Positions 47,848 through 59,945 of a stretch of 64,000 nucleotides of DNA are shown piece after piece. The translations under genes were made by a program, and so were the position numbers. The DNA is from Ampelomyces quisqualis (taxonomy: Eukaryota > Ascomycota > Dothideomycetes > Pleosporales > Phaeosphaeriaceae). Where the stretch lies: positions 2,170,001 to 2,234,000 of the forward strand of contig JAGTXZ010000011.1 of assembly GCA_018398575.1 (NCBI GenBank). Direction: 5' to 3'. The notes beneath the pieces were generated by a model. It saw nothing but the letters and a program-made list of their open reading frames with translations. It had not been told where the DNA came from and made no database searches. Numbering within the stretch: position 1 is the first letter of the stretch; every line of letters begins with the position of its first letter.

Positions 47848-48778
47848 AATATGGCCCCAGCGCGCAAGTGGGGCGCCGACCACATCAGCAGAGCATTGAG
47901 ACAAATCGCCTCGGAATCCTAGCCTCTTGGTAGCCTCGTCTTGCGGCGTTCACCGTCTCGGTCCGATACAGCTACTTGGAACGATGAAAACGACAATTCG
48001 AGCTACATGTTAGAGAAGTCGGCGAGCCCCTATCCTCCCACCATCCCACACAAAGACAGTCCTTACGTTCGACTGGTCCACCAGGCTGGCGATGCCTCGG
48101 CGGTCTGGGCTATCGGCAGCAATTCTTTTTGCAAGGTCAGATACGTCGAGGACGGCATTACGCCTGAATCCTCTACCTTGGCGTTGGTCCAACATCAGCA
48201 ACCAAGCTTCAGTACACCAAAGGTGTTGGCTGATGCGGTAGACGAAGACAAAAGATATCTGTTCCTTCAGAGACTACCGGGTCGGACTCTTGACCAAGCT
48301 TAGCCAAGTCTGAACAAGTGGCGGCAACTCGACCATGTTACGGCCACCGCAAAACGTCTGCAAGGAAATGGCTCAACGGGAGGCCCGTGGTTTCAGCCGT
48401 GTCGTATGACCAAAATATACCAGAGTACTACCTTCAGGCCCGTGCGAGCAATAGTTGTAGCTCTCTGAGCATGTCCTGTGAGGCGATGGGTATGGATTGT
48501 TCTGATCTGGTCTTCTATCATGCGCATCTGGAGCCTACCAACATAATCGTACAAGACAAGCCAAAGACTGGAGAAATTTGGCGTCATCGACTTTGACATG
48601 GCAGGCTACCTACCTAGAGACTGGGTCAGAACAAAGTTCCGGCTCTCTTCTGGGATGAATCTATCACCATTCGCAAGTGACGAACCCACGTGGTTGAGGT
48701 CTGAGATTCAGAAATTGCTTGGGAAGGAAGGGTTCAAGGATTACTCGCATGCATACATGTTGTGGTTGGAACGCTGAG
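47848..48778 (+). pseudogene. Aminoglycoside-phosphotransferase-like pseudogene (APH family)
   Basis: Successive frames spell pieces of a fungal APH/choline-kinase-like protein. There is a start-like MAPARKWGADHI, then VWAIGSNSFCKVRYVEDG (nucleotide-binding part), KRYLFLQRLPGRTLDQA, DLVFYHAHLEPTNIIV (the Brenner HxDxxxxN loop, with His in place of Asp) and GVIDFDMAGYLPRDW (metal-binding Asp region). The frame is broken by TAG at 47920 and TAG at 48301 (where Trp is usual) and by shifts near 48,450 and 48,580; the middle segment is short. The lost catalytic Asp and repeated breaks make it non-functional. It lies 300 bases from a RIP-like patch, and at least the second TAG could be a TGG-to-TAG change. 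Confidence 0.72.
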
Positions 48779-49065
48779 CAGTCACATTGATGGGTTTGCC
48801 GATTCATACACCGTCGCTTGGACAGTGCTTTGACTTGTTTGTTTGTTTGCAATGTTCACTAGATTGTAATCCATGCCTAGGGAGCAAAAGGGGCTTGTTC
48901 ACCACCTCTACCATCCAACGAAGATTACAATCGGTGCGGAAGCCACGTGCTATCCAAAAAAGTCATGCATGAAAATCTGAACTTCGAAATGGTTTTTCAT
49001 TCCAATCCACCCCACAGCCACGACCTCGACTTTGGAATTCCGTCTGATACGCGCACCGACTTTCT

Positions 49066-52000
49066 CTACTCATCTTTCGCCTCCTTGTTTTTCTCACCTC
49101 CTTCCTCCTCATCTTCACTCTGCTCCACGTCCTCGTCCCTAACCGGCAACGCCTCCTGTGCCTTCTTACTCTTGACCGGTTTGCCCACCTCTTCAGGGAA
49201 CAACTCTCCCAGGAAATTCGGCAAGAAGCGATTTACCCTCTTCCACGTCTCATCCCACAATTCTTCCTGTTCAGGCAATTGATCGTCATCGCCGCTTGGG
49301 GGTGCGAGATATCCGCCGTTGGACATGACGAGGAGCATATTTTTCAGGTTTTCGGAAACGGCTTCTTCCTGTTCATGGTTGGGTGATTAGCATGCAAAAT
49401 GAGGACCGACCAGCAAGGGAGAAGAATGGGGCGCCGTTGAACTTACAAGGTTATCGCCTTGGCCGCTGTTGATCAAGCGGTCCAAAATGGTCACGATCTT
49501 CAACCACAGGTCTAGGAGTTCTTTGCCGCCCATATCGCCGAGGAGAACGAGGTAGTGCAAGAAGACTTTGGATAGTAGTGTAGCAGCGCGGACACGTGTT
49601 TCGCTCATGCCAAGAGGGTCGGACTGGTACACTTCTGGCTTGAGAAGCTGTGTGATTAATGGGAAGAGGACTTCAGTGAAGATTGCGATCCACTCTTTGT
49701 GAGCCGGTGATGCGAGGTTGTCTGACAGAAGGGTGCGTTGGAGAGATGAGAAGGCTTGTTGCCGGATCTCGCGGCAGGGGTTGAGACACTGGTGTGCAAG
49801 AGTCTTGAGGATCGGAGACCAATATGCCGTCCATGCTACGAACATGCTGTTAGCTACTGGGCTGATGTCAATCGGAATCCAGACTTACCTTCTTTTGTTT
49901 CGAGATGTGACTGCGTAATGAAGTTTGGTACTCGTCCACTCAGCTGAAATACAATGTTCATCGCTGTACTTCCTCTGACGACAATCTCATTGCTTTCGGG
50001 CTTCTTCGGCTTCTGACCCTTACCGCGTCTTGCAGCCTGGTCGAAAAGTTGCTCTTCGCGAGCACCAACTTGTGCAGCTGTTGCAAACTCGTTCAAGAGC
50101 GCAATAGCAGCCTCGTAGTTATCTGCTGTTATGCCAGGTTGTGTCGAAGTGGTTAGATCCTCGACGAGAGCAAATACGTCACCAGCTGCTTCGGGAACGC
50201 TTGAGAGTCTGCTCAGGATGGACCAAAAGTCGGGAGAGCCGGCTAGCTCACTACGGAGGGCATTAGGACCTTTACAACAATCCGTCAAGCCTTTGAGGAT
50301 AGGTTGCGAGCACTCGTTGAGGAGGGAATCCTTGAAGCTCGAAAATGTGTGGAGGAGGACTGGCGCACGGATGAAGTCGTAGTCCTGTATCTTTCAGTAT
50401 GAGTACATGGTATGCGGGCGGCAGACTTACATTGCTCGCCTTGAGGAGGCTCAACAGATAGTACACGGATCGGGCCACGACAACGTTATGATGCTTGGAT
50501 GTATCCCGGATGACGCTCGCCAAAGCATCGGTAACGTCCTTTGCAAGCTCTTTCACGGTCTCATCATCCCGCAGTGCAAGCACAGTTGCCAGCTCCAGAA
50601 CAAACACCAAGCTAGGATCATATAACGGGCCCTTGCCTGATTTTCTTGTGCCGTTTGGTCGTGGATTGGCAGCACCTGGTATATCAGGCTTGACCACGAT
50701 GACTCTCGGTGAACCATCCTCAGGGATGTGCTCGAGCAACGATGTTAGTAAGGACCGTAACGCCTCGACGGGTAGTTGACTGATGTTGGCAAGGATGTCC
50801 TCGAAGTGGCATTCCTTGACTGTATCGACCGTACACAACGTATACTCGATCTCCTGATCCGATGGCTCTGGGGGCTCATCATTGGCGAAGCTTGAGACGT
50901 ATGATGTCAAAGCTGAAAAAATGCCGGTATCCGTAGGCCGTTCCGCACGATCGATGATTTGTGCCGGATTCTGGAGAGGTATGGGTGGCAGAACGAGTAA
51001 CTTCTGGAACGACAAGAAGTAGGGCGGAATAAGAGAGTTGACAAAGAGATTGATCATGATACGGATGAGCTGGAGCTGTTAGCATACCTTATGTGAGTCC
51101 GTCTTGAAAACGTACATGATTCCATCCCTCTCGTATCGATGCCTCATGACCCTTGATGACCTGGAACAAGACGACGGTGGCTAATTGTGCCCTGCCGTCA
51201 CGACCAAACCTTACAGCTGTCTCGCTCACCATAACGCTCTTCTTATCGGCCTGCACCTCGGTATTGAGCGAAGTGCTGGGGGGTACGTCCGGTGAAAGCG
51301 TGCTAATACACGACAGACACGAGATGATACGATCCAGAGCATCACTCAATTTATACTTTGCCGCTATTTGAGCGCATTGGTCGAAGCCTAGGACAACGCG
51401 CGAAAAGACAGCGTCATCTGTGGCTGACATGAAGACGTACGAAAGCGTTGCAATGATGGGCTTCCATGTTGCGTCAAACATATCTGCGTCGAAGATATTC
51501 GTGTCGCATATAATGAGATCTGATGTCGACTGAACCTTGACGAGCAGCTCTTTCCACGCGTGATCGTACGCATTTCGGTCATTGTGCTCTTCGGGAAGGA
51601 TAATCTCCCGAGTCTTAATCGACTCGTACATCGCACGCAAGTACTCCGGGTCGAAGTCTTTACCGCCATTGACACCTCGGAGGTTCTTCGCAAAGTCCTC
51701 GTACTGCATGCGCTTGTCGCTCTTCAGATTAGGATTATGTTGATCGGTATTGAGCATGATAACTGCATACGTCAAAACGTAGATGGCATCTTTATCTGCA
51801 ATGTTCTCTGGTTTCGCCATCTCAACGTACTGCTCCGAAAAGTCAGAGACGATACGCTCAATGAGTGCCGATTCACCAGGAAGACGGAAAGTGTGAAGCA
51901 GTTGCCGGAGTGCTTCGTCAAGACGTTGGCCAGTGAAGTCGAACAACCTGATGAAAGCATTGAGGATTCCTTCATTGCCCTTCTTCGAGATGAATTCCCC

Positions 52001-54086
52001 GAGGACCTTCTTGTCGACTCTCGTGGTGCCCTTGACGAACTCTGCGATGCATTGTGGATCGTCCGGGTCTCTTATTATTCCCTGGGACGCGAGAAAAGCA
52101 ATGCCGGCTTTCGGCTTCTCATTAAATTTGGTCGCGCCACGAATTATGATCTTCTTGCGCGCACGCTGCTCCCGTAGTGCGTCTGCACTGGGAAGGCCCT
52201 CGGTCTGAGGCTCATCGTCCAAGCGGTCCGCAATTGACTGGACATATCCAAGTAGCGCATCCAAGCACAGTGGTGGGACATTAACTGTGCTCCAAGTAGC
52301 GGAGTCCGGAAACGCGTTCCTCGAAAGTAGACCGACAATGTCCATACACACATCACCGCGATCAATCTCACAGTCGAAGTTGACGAACAGCTCTGCCATG
52401 AAAGAGGGTATTCGCACCAATCCGCCCAGGTTCTCGACCATGGCTTCCCGAGCATCTGGTTTTCGTGCGCCTCCCCCGAGGCCAAGCTTCTGTCGATCCT
52501 TGACAGGCACTGGAGTGGACCGGCCACTAGCGCTGTTCTGTTGGGGTGGTTGTTTAATGAGACTGGGTGCATGCGGGACGCCTTCGTACAACGAAGGCTC
52601 AATGCCAGGCTCCAGAGGTATCTCTACGCGTGGGAAAAGACAAGCCACGAGGTAGGAGAGGTAAAGTTCTTGTTGCAGCTTAAGGACGTTCCGGCAGGTC
52701 GCGAGTAAAGTGCCTGCAACACGCAGCGATTCGTTCAAAATCGCCATATTGTCTGATCGCACCAGCTGGAAAATGTGTCGACAAAGAGTGTCTTTTGCTA
52801 GATTTGCAAGACTGGGATGACTTGCTATTGATGGTCCCGCAACTTCTAATGCGACGTCAACGATCCGTAACGCCATGACACGCATAGTGTCTGTGTGTTG
52901 CCTATCATGGGGATCTAATAGGTCCACCAAGACCCGAAAAAGTTCCCTAATCGAGGGGAGGGAGTACGGTCTGATTTCAACGGGCTCTTGCTCGCCTTCG
53001 GCTGTCGCAGGCAAATCAAGGGTGCTTGTCGCTGGGTTCGCAGCGCTGTCATGGTCATCTTGGCCCTTGTCCGAGCCGTTGGACTGCTGTGGCGCTTCTA
53101 CTTTGGACGATGCATTTTCACCGGCGCCGTTGGCAGACGGGTCCATCTTCAGACCGTCCGGGTCCTCTTTACCGCCGCCCAGCTCTTCGTCGAGCGCATC
53201 GAGCTCCTCTGGCGACTCGATCTCCAGCGTCTTGAGGCGCCGGAAGATGACTTGGCACATGGATACCATGGCGATTTCGGCTGATCGGCGAAGCAATTCC
53301 GACAGTCGTGCCTGGCAGCACATGCTCAAGCCAGTTTCCATCATTTCGCAGACGCTCTCGTCGCCCAGCACTTCCCCCCCGGGGCCGGAGATCATGCCTT
53401 CCATGAGCTTCAGGATGCGGAGGAGGACGATTTCGTCGGCTGCGGAGTCGCTGGCCTCGAATCGGCAGTGCGTGATGGCCGAGGAGAGCTGCTGCATGGC
53501 TTCCGGGAGGCGCGGTGAGCCATGGTCGATGACTCTGTACGAGAGAAACTTGGTGATGGCTATGAGGGCAAGCGACGTGATTGGCGCCGACGTCGACGAC
53601 GATCGGATGACCTGTAGGAAGGGGTGGAGCATCGAGGGAGTATCGTAGGCCCGGATGTCTGCTGCGGATTAGCCCATGTCGAGCCCATTGCCAGCACGTG
53701 CTCCCACCTTTGCAGCCTTTGAGGTCGTTCCTCAGCCGCGCAAAGGCAGACATGAGAGGGTTGTCCTGCAGGCTTTTGCCCTTCTTCCCCCTCAGGCCCC
53801 ATCTGCTCGGTCCGGCGTCGTCCTGCTCGCCGGCGCTGGCAATGCTCTGCCCGGCCCGGTCCCGCCGCTGCACCGCGGGCGTCTTGTTTGAGGAGCTCCC
53901 GAGGATGGCTGCCACGGAAGAATGCGCCCACCGCGCATGTTTGCGCATGGCAGACGTGACGGTGATACATTCCGTGACCACGAGAGCCACCGGGTTGACG
54001 GCGACGGTAATTGGTCGGGCGGCCAGGCTGGAAGTCGCCCCATGCAGTGAAGAGGCGACATGGTCCTCGTGTCCGTCGCTCGACAT
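49066..54086 (-). CDS. GEA2: Golgi ARF guanine-nucleotide exchange factor (SEC7 domain, GBF1/GEA type)
   Basis: Exons 54086-53708, 53658-51116, 51075-50431, 50384-49889, 49835-49447 and 49368-49066 close to 1,584 residues; the introns are 40-78 bases. The N-terminal DCB-like part opens with VNPVALVVTECITVTSAMRK, typical of GEA/GBF1. The SEC7 domain spans about residues 620-815 and has the exchange loop with the glutamic finger (FRLPGESALIERI) and AVIMLNTDQHNPNLK. HDS-type helical repeats follow, and the C-terminal tail is acidic (EDVEQSEDEEEGG). These proteins load GTP on ARF1 at the early Golgi for COPI coat assembly and are targets of brefeldin A. Yeast has two paralogues, GEA1 and GEA2; filamentous ascomycetes usually have one, so the symbol is nominal. 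Confidence 0.93.
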
Positions 54087-54607
54087 GGCGGCAGGAGGAA
54101 GGGGGGGGGCGGGGGGCTAGAGGCGCGTAGTCGACGAGAAAGTAGGGAACGTCGGCGCACGTGTCGTTGTGGTGGTGGGGACGGGCGCGACTATGTCTGT
54201 GGTCTACAGGGAATGAACATTCTCCAAATAGTATGATTTCGTGAGCACGTCGGGTGAGGCTCCAGGCAGCCGCAGTCGCCTGTCAACATCTATAATGTCG
54301 CATCCTCGGGAGCTCCCCATGCACGGCCCAAGGATCGCGGGAGTCCGCCAAAGTGGGTCGAGATTCTTGGAGAGGACAACAACGACTAGAATAATTCGCA
54401 AAAGCCCAACATGTTTCTAATACAAAATTACCTTCTTATCGGTACAGGTAGATAGACGCGGTCGCTTGCATTGGCGGCAGAGCTCAACAAACGCCTATGA
54501 TGCAACAAAGTCTCTAACGTATACAACGCTTCAGTTCTTCAAACGCTCTTCCTTCAGTCCAAGTCCAAAGTGTAAATGCTTCATGGATGCTGCTTTGGTT
54601 GTTGGAA
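54087..54607. other. Intergenic between GEA and ANP1
   Basis: This holds the promoter of GEA (- strand) and the 3' flank of ANP1. A G-rich run (about 54,099-54,117) lies 13-30 bases upstream of the GEA start codon, so the mRNA leader would be C-rich. No coding signal seen. Confidence 0.45.
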
Positions 54608-56153
54608 CTACGACTTCTCTTCTGCCTTCTTCTCTGCTGGAGCCGCTACCTTCTCGGGCTCGCCTTGGGTAGCTTCCTTCTGCGATTCCTTCTTCTCTTC
54701 TTTGACCTTCGCCGACTCCGCCTTCTCCTCATTCTTTGCTTTTTGGACAAGATCTTGTACTGCCGCTTTCTCCTTCTCCCAGTCGCTGTTCCTAGGATCA
54801 AACGATTCGTGCATCTTGTCAATACGCTCCTTTTTGGCGGCTTCTTCAGCTTCTTTAGCTTTCCGCTCCTTCTCCATTTCCTCCATGTGTCGAATATCGT
54901 CGACACTGGGCTCGTAGAGATGCCAGATGGTGTAGTGCGGGAGACCGACGACAGAAAACTTCATGCGCTTGGCCATCTGCCACTTGTTAGCCCAGTTAAG
55001 CACTTCGCGCGTGCAATGCTGTACCTTTCCGAATCCCTCCGTTTCCGCATGCTTCTCAAAACTGAACGCAGGGAAATGTACGCCAGATCGGAAGACCTTT
55101 GCCTTCGCCAAGATACTGACACCCCCCACACCGTCAATGTCCATTTCCATATCTGGGTCACCGTAGGGATCGCGGAGATAAGCCAAATGCGGGCGCCATG
55201 TGGCGTACTCTGCGTATCCTTCTACAATAACTGCGTCCTCATCAAGTGTGTCGGCAAGCGCGAGCGCGGTCTCGGATTCCTGCCAGGAATTGAGATCGTA
55301 TGGCTGCTCGCCTCCAAGCCAGTCGGGCAACGGTCGCCAGACGTCTACCACACGTTAGCTGTGTAATTGGAGTCAGATAGTGATGCTTACTTGGTACAAT
55401 CACGTCCTTGTTGTGTCGCATGAGATCTTCCAGAATGGTGAATGGCGCCGTTTCGACATCCACGTCTCGCCAGTACACCCAGCTGTGTGTGGGTCGCAGC
55501 GCCGCGCTCAATAGCCAGTTTCGCGCCTGAGCCATGGACTTTCGTCGCCCGGCTTGCGCGGCGAAGCCGTGACGACTCTCAACGTCCTGTTTGACCTTTT
55601 GACCAAAGTCCTTCTCCATGATCGAGATCTCGCCGAACTGCTGCTTTGGGTCGGGATCTGCTTGCAGCTCCTTCAGTTTCTCCTCGAGCAACGTTATAGT
55701 GTTGTCCTTTGAATCTCCCACGAGAAAAGCCAAGTCGATGAGATTGTGCGGGTAGGTGAGGTTCTTGAGGTGGCTGAAAAACATGGGCAGATGGGGGGAT
55801 GCATCACGCAGCGGCGCGCATAGCAGTATCCGCTCCTCTCTTTCCCATCCACGTGCTGTGCCTCCGACATTGTTGAGATCGTAGTATCGCACCGTCTCGA
55901 GCTGCGAATCGTCGCTCGTAATATAGCTTAGGGGGCCGGACCCAAGGTTCGGTCGCAGATCGGGGAAGAAGAAAAAGAGTGCGATCAAGAAGGTGGATCC
56001 CGCCAGCAGTAATCGTTGTATTAATTGCCTCCGCCGGCGTAGCGCGGGTTGTGATCGCGGCTGGAATCTGCAATGGCAGTGGTAGTTAGAATCATGTTGC
56101 TTGGAGTCGTGGTGGTAGAATGACGAATGTCGTGTGAGCGCTGCGCGGGACAT
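54608..56153 (-). CDS. ANP1: Mannan polymerase II complex subunit ANP1 (alpha-1,6-mannosyltransferase family GT62)
   Basis: Exons 56153-55391 and 55344-54608 give 499 residues, with a 46-base intron. The family start YYDLNNVGGTARGWEREERILLCAPLRD..., split here for length, is followed by LPMFFSHLKNLTYPHNLIDLAFLV, the DxD-type metal site WRDVDVETAP, and PHLAYLRDPYGDP. A single N-terminal membrane anchor (LLLAGSTFLIALFFFF) makes it a type II Golgi protein. The C-terminus is a long Lys/Glu/Ala-rich segment, probably a coiled coil. In yeast, Anp1 works with Mnn9, Mnn10, Mnn11 and Hoc1 to extend the alpha-1,6-mannan backbone on N-glycans. The 5' end is uncertain: an upstream exon ending near 56,173 with a GTACGT donor could splice into a CATTGCAG acceptor near 56,068. 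Confidence 0.88.
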
Positions 56154-58099
56154 GGCGAATACAGGACGTACTTGTGAGGTTGAATTGAAAACGTGCTCCC
56201 CCCTTGTGAGGGGTAAGCTGCATTAGAAAAGGCATGGCGATGCATCTTCCCTTTCTCAGAAGCATGTAAGGGCAACATCCAGAGGGAGGTCTTGGTTGTT
56301 CTTTGGTATCCCTTTGGCCAACCCCGGTCACCGCTGACCCGCCAGATCACCGCGTCGCTGGGTCGAGCGCGACAGAAAGCTCAATGGTGACGATCCCTTG
56401 GTGGCCAGTGTGCAGCAGGGTGGTACTCTTTTGTGTGTCGCAGGTGGTGTTGTAGGGGAGTTGCGCGTCTTCTAGGGCGTCGATGAGGTGGCTTGGCTCT
56501 AGATTGATTTCGCTAGGACATCTGATAGCACTGGTGGCGTCTTCCGCAGCGGCAAGGCCGATCAAGGGACTCGACAGGCGAATTTGGTGAGATGACAGAC
56601 TGCTGAATCCCGGGCAAGACCTTCGGCTCGCATTGGAAGTGAGGTCACGCCAAGCCTCCAGTTATCGACGTTTCAGATACCCTCCCGTACGTATTACCGA
56701 GATTGGCGCGACAGAAGTGCCATCAGCGATCGGGGTTCACGCTCTGCAAAGCCAGTACCGCCAAAATACAGCGCCTTGTCTGGAGCCACACTCGCGCTAC
56801 CCGGTGGCGGGTGACGACGTGGGTACCTGATCTTCACGCATTGGAGGTGCTCTGCACACTAGGATGAGGAAGCACGTGGAAGCATCTGAACGTGGACTTT
56901 GTCTTCTAATTCTACACGACTAAAAACTACACACACGCAGGCCGGCGTCGTGACCGTGCTTGCCATGAACTTCTTCGAGTCCATGGTCAACAGTAGTCCC
57001 TTCCTGTTTCACTCGTTAGTGACGAGTGACCTCGGTGCGGAAATAACCAGCGAATGGGTGTTGCGAGCTCAGAAAGCCGTTTTTAGTCATGCCCCGCCGC
57101 CGGCCTCAGATCGTGACAGTCCAAGACGAACTGGCACGCACCTCGGCACGAAGACCACAATGACGCACCGCAAGACGAGCCTGCAGCGCAACTCCACAAC
57201 TCATCCTTCCAGCCGAGACTGGTAGAGTGCGGGAGGGTGACCCGGCGGCAGATGTCGTTGAATGGATAGACTAGTTTTCCTCCTGGCGATGTGCATGAGG
57301 GTCGAAGTGCTTACATTGGTGGGGCGCGTGGCTGGTCGAATGGCTCTAAGGGTGGCGATCTGAGCAACGCGTTAGTGATGCTACTACGACCAGTATATCA
57401 TGTAAGGCGAGGTGTAGAAAGCAATATCAGAAAAAGGTAAGCTGGTATGAGTTGTCTTCAAGAGAATTCAGTAGCAGAACTGAAAATAATACGCTCATCA
57501 TTGCAGTGTTGGGGAAAAAGAAGAGATATCGCTTACTGTGCGGCAGCTGTGCGAAGCCAGAAAACTGTATTAGTGCGTATGTAAACGTCTGGGGGTCATT
57601 CGTGAACTTGCGGTCGCCGACGAGATGCGAAGACGGGCCGCGCGCGTGCTCATAACGCTATCATTGGACAATAGTGATGGGAAAATGCAGCGTTTGTGCG
57701 AGCGCGACAGAACATGGCAGCAACGAATGAGGCAATACCCGCAGGTGCTTGCGCCTTTCTCAAAGTCAGCGAGGCTCGGGTCCTACACGAGGAAGGCGGC
57801 GGAATCGAATATGAGATCAGAGGGTGGTGCATGTTGTTCGTTGCTCATTTGTGATCACGGAACAGTTTTCAAGGGTATCAATCATAGGAGGGAGGACAAG
57901 AAGAAGTGGTGGGTGCAACGTACCTGGAGCGCAACTTTGAGGTGGAGGAAGGCTCGGAGACCAAGCTCAAGCGAAAAAAACTGGGCGAGCAAACGCGCCA
58001 AGATTCCGCGCCTTAGTAAGCAGTTTTTGTGCATGAGCCTGAGCTCACCTGGCATGCACATGGCAGGAAATCAGTGCACGACAGACACATTCGACTGCC
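56154..58099. other. Intergenic, divergent promoters of ANP1 and MTR3
   Basis: No gene model found in 1.95 kb. Open frames here (for example 56,899-57,225 on +) have no family likeness. The region near 57,430-57,530 is A-rich. A possible upstream ANP1 exon lies at about 56,170-56,350. Confidence 0.4.
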
Positions 58100-59149
58100 A
58101 TGAACGCCGACAGGAGAAGGAACAACGCGCCGGCGGGCGGCACAGCTGCACCAGTCTTTGCACGAGCCGTCCGGGAGCCCGAGTATCTCCAAAGCCTGCG
58201 ACCGACGCGCTCAAGAGGGCCGAATGAGCTCCGCAGGATCTGTAGGTAGCTCAAGACTGCTTTGGCCAGCTCATCAAGCACGCCTGTTGGCGCAGACACT
58301 GACCAGCCTGTAGTTCTCCAGACCTCGATCATACCGTCTGCTTCAGGCTCGGCCTACCTCGAAATACCCTCCTCGTCTGCACCTCGGACCTCGACGCTCG
58401 TGTCGCCTGCATCCACTCTCAAGATCACCGCCTCCGTGCAGGGACCCAAGCCACTGCCCCGCAGCGCGCCGTTCAGCCCCTCCCTCCTCCTCACGACCAC
58501 AGTCAAGTTCGCGCCCTTCGCGACGCGCCACAGAAGAGGTTACGTCCGAGACGCCACCGAGCGAGACTTGGGCGTGCACCTGGAGGGCGCACTACGGGGC
58601 GTCATCATTGGGGAGCGGTGGCCCAAGAGTGGTGTCGAAGTTGTCGTCACCATCCTCGAAGGTGATGAGGATGGCTGGTGGGGCGACTCGGATACGGAAG
58701 CAAGCTCGAGCGGCAGTGGGTGGGGGTTGCTGAATGTTCTCGCAGGATGCATCACTGTGGCTAGCGCTGCTATCACCGATGCAGGCATCGACTGCGTGGA
58801 TGTGGTGACTGGCGGCGTCGCGGCAATGGCTCGGGATACAAACTCGGACAACGCGCAAGACTTGAGCAGGCTGCTGGATCCATGTCCTGCGGAACACAAA
58901 GAGCTCGTCGCAGCTTGTGCCGTTGCCTACCTTGCATCAAGAGACGAGATCACCGAGGTGTGGATCAAGGGGGACGTTGGGGCAGAACCCGATGCGCTGA
59001 TAGAAGGGGCTACACACGCGGCTGTTGGCAGTCTGGCCGTCGTCCAAGAGGTCTTGCTTGAGGCCTTGCAATCGAAGTTCAAAGGTCAGATGGATGAGAG
59101 TGATAGTAGTCTGAAGAGAAAGGCAGGAGACGTGGATATGACCGGGTGA
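58100..59149 (+). CDS. MTR3: Exosome complex core subunit MTR3 (RNase PH-like)
   Basis: Exons 58100-58241 and 58314-59149 give 325 residues. The intron (72 bases, GTAGGT...CTGACC...TGTAG) joins NELRRIF to LQTSIIPSASGSAYLE, the start of the RNase PH fold. Later segments LKITASVQGPKPLPRSAPFSP, shown in part, and VVVTILEGD, GWGLLNVLAGCITVASAAITDAGID fit the Mtr3/EXOSC6 branch. The N-terminus is a basic Ala/Arg-rich leader and the C-terminus carries SLKRKAGDVD, a likely nuclear signal. Mtr3 is one of six RNase PH-like ring subunits of the eukaryotic exosome. The ring is catalytically inert in fungi and threads RNA to Rrp44 and Rrp6. Acts in nucleus and cytoplasm. Confidence 0.9.
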
Positions 59150-59945
59150 ACAGGGGCCGACTATGGATTCACAACAAGCATCCGGGAAGAGACACAGAGT
59201 CACCCGGTACCCGGTCATGGAAGGTCGCAGATTCCAACCGACACTGCCCGAGCCTATGCATGAGAGCCCCCTCTCTTGCGCTCCTCGGGATACATCAGCG
59301 CTCCATGTGCAGCCATGATGTGCTTGGGCTTGTGGGAAGGTTCGCGAACGTTCAGCTCGCCGGTCGGTCTTGCGGCGTCGCACCATGAGTCAATATAAAT
59401 AGCTGAGCGCGTGGGTCATGCTGGACCTGGCTACCAAGAGCTGCAGAGGTTCCATTTCCTCCGAGGATGCTCGCTCCGAGAACCCAAAGTTCTACAGCAC
59501 AACCTGTTTCGGTACTACTATGCACACATGTGATCTTGACCGTTGTCCGCTCCCAACCTGGCCAGTAGTGGCTGAGAGGACGCCTCCACTTTCTCCAAAC
59601 GGCTGCTGCTATCCTGGCGTTCCCAGTGTTGCGGAACGTGGGCGTCACAAGTACAACATTCCTCGTGCTGGAAGGTGCGACAGCGCGAGATGGTCGCAGT
59701 GTCCTGCGAGTCAGACTCTAGAGAGATGATAAATCTCTTCGCAGCCGTCTGCCGTCTCTTGTTCCCCACCACCGTCCCTCTTTTCACATTCTTTTCTGGT
59801 CGGAGCTCGGCAGTTGCTCATTTGCTCAGCTGACTGTTTCCTCGGCACGTCTACCCGCGTCCAGTTCCCTGCCGCGATAGTAGGGCTTGATCTCGCCGTC
59901 ATAAAGCAGGTCCTTCGCGCCTCGCAGTGACAGTCGCCCGCTACA
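59150..59945. other. Intergenic, promoter of the glucanosyltransferase gene
   Basis: A TATA-like GTCAATATAAATAG lies near 59,390-59,403. The stretch just upstream of 59,946 is C/T-rich (TCTCTTGTTCCCC, CCCTCTTTTC), common in strongly expressed fungal genes. No coding signal seen. Confidence 0.45.

Noticed and set aside
52875..53648. 257-codon + strand open frame inside GEA
   Set aside because: Ser-rich antisense shadow of the DCB region; the - strand has conserved SEC7-family sequence.
57625..58227. 200-codon + strand open frame before MTR3
   Set aside because: It overlaps MTR3 exon 1 in another phase and shows no family likeness.
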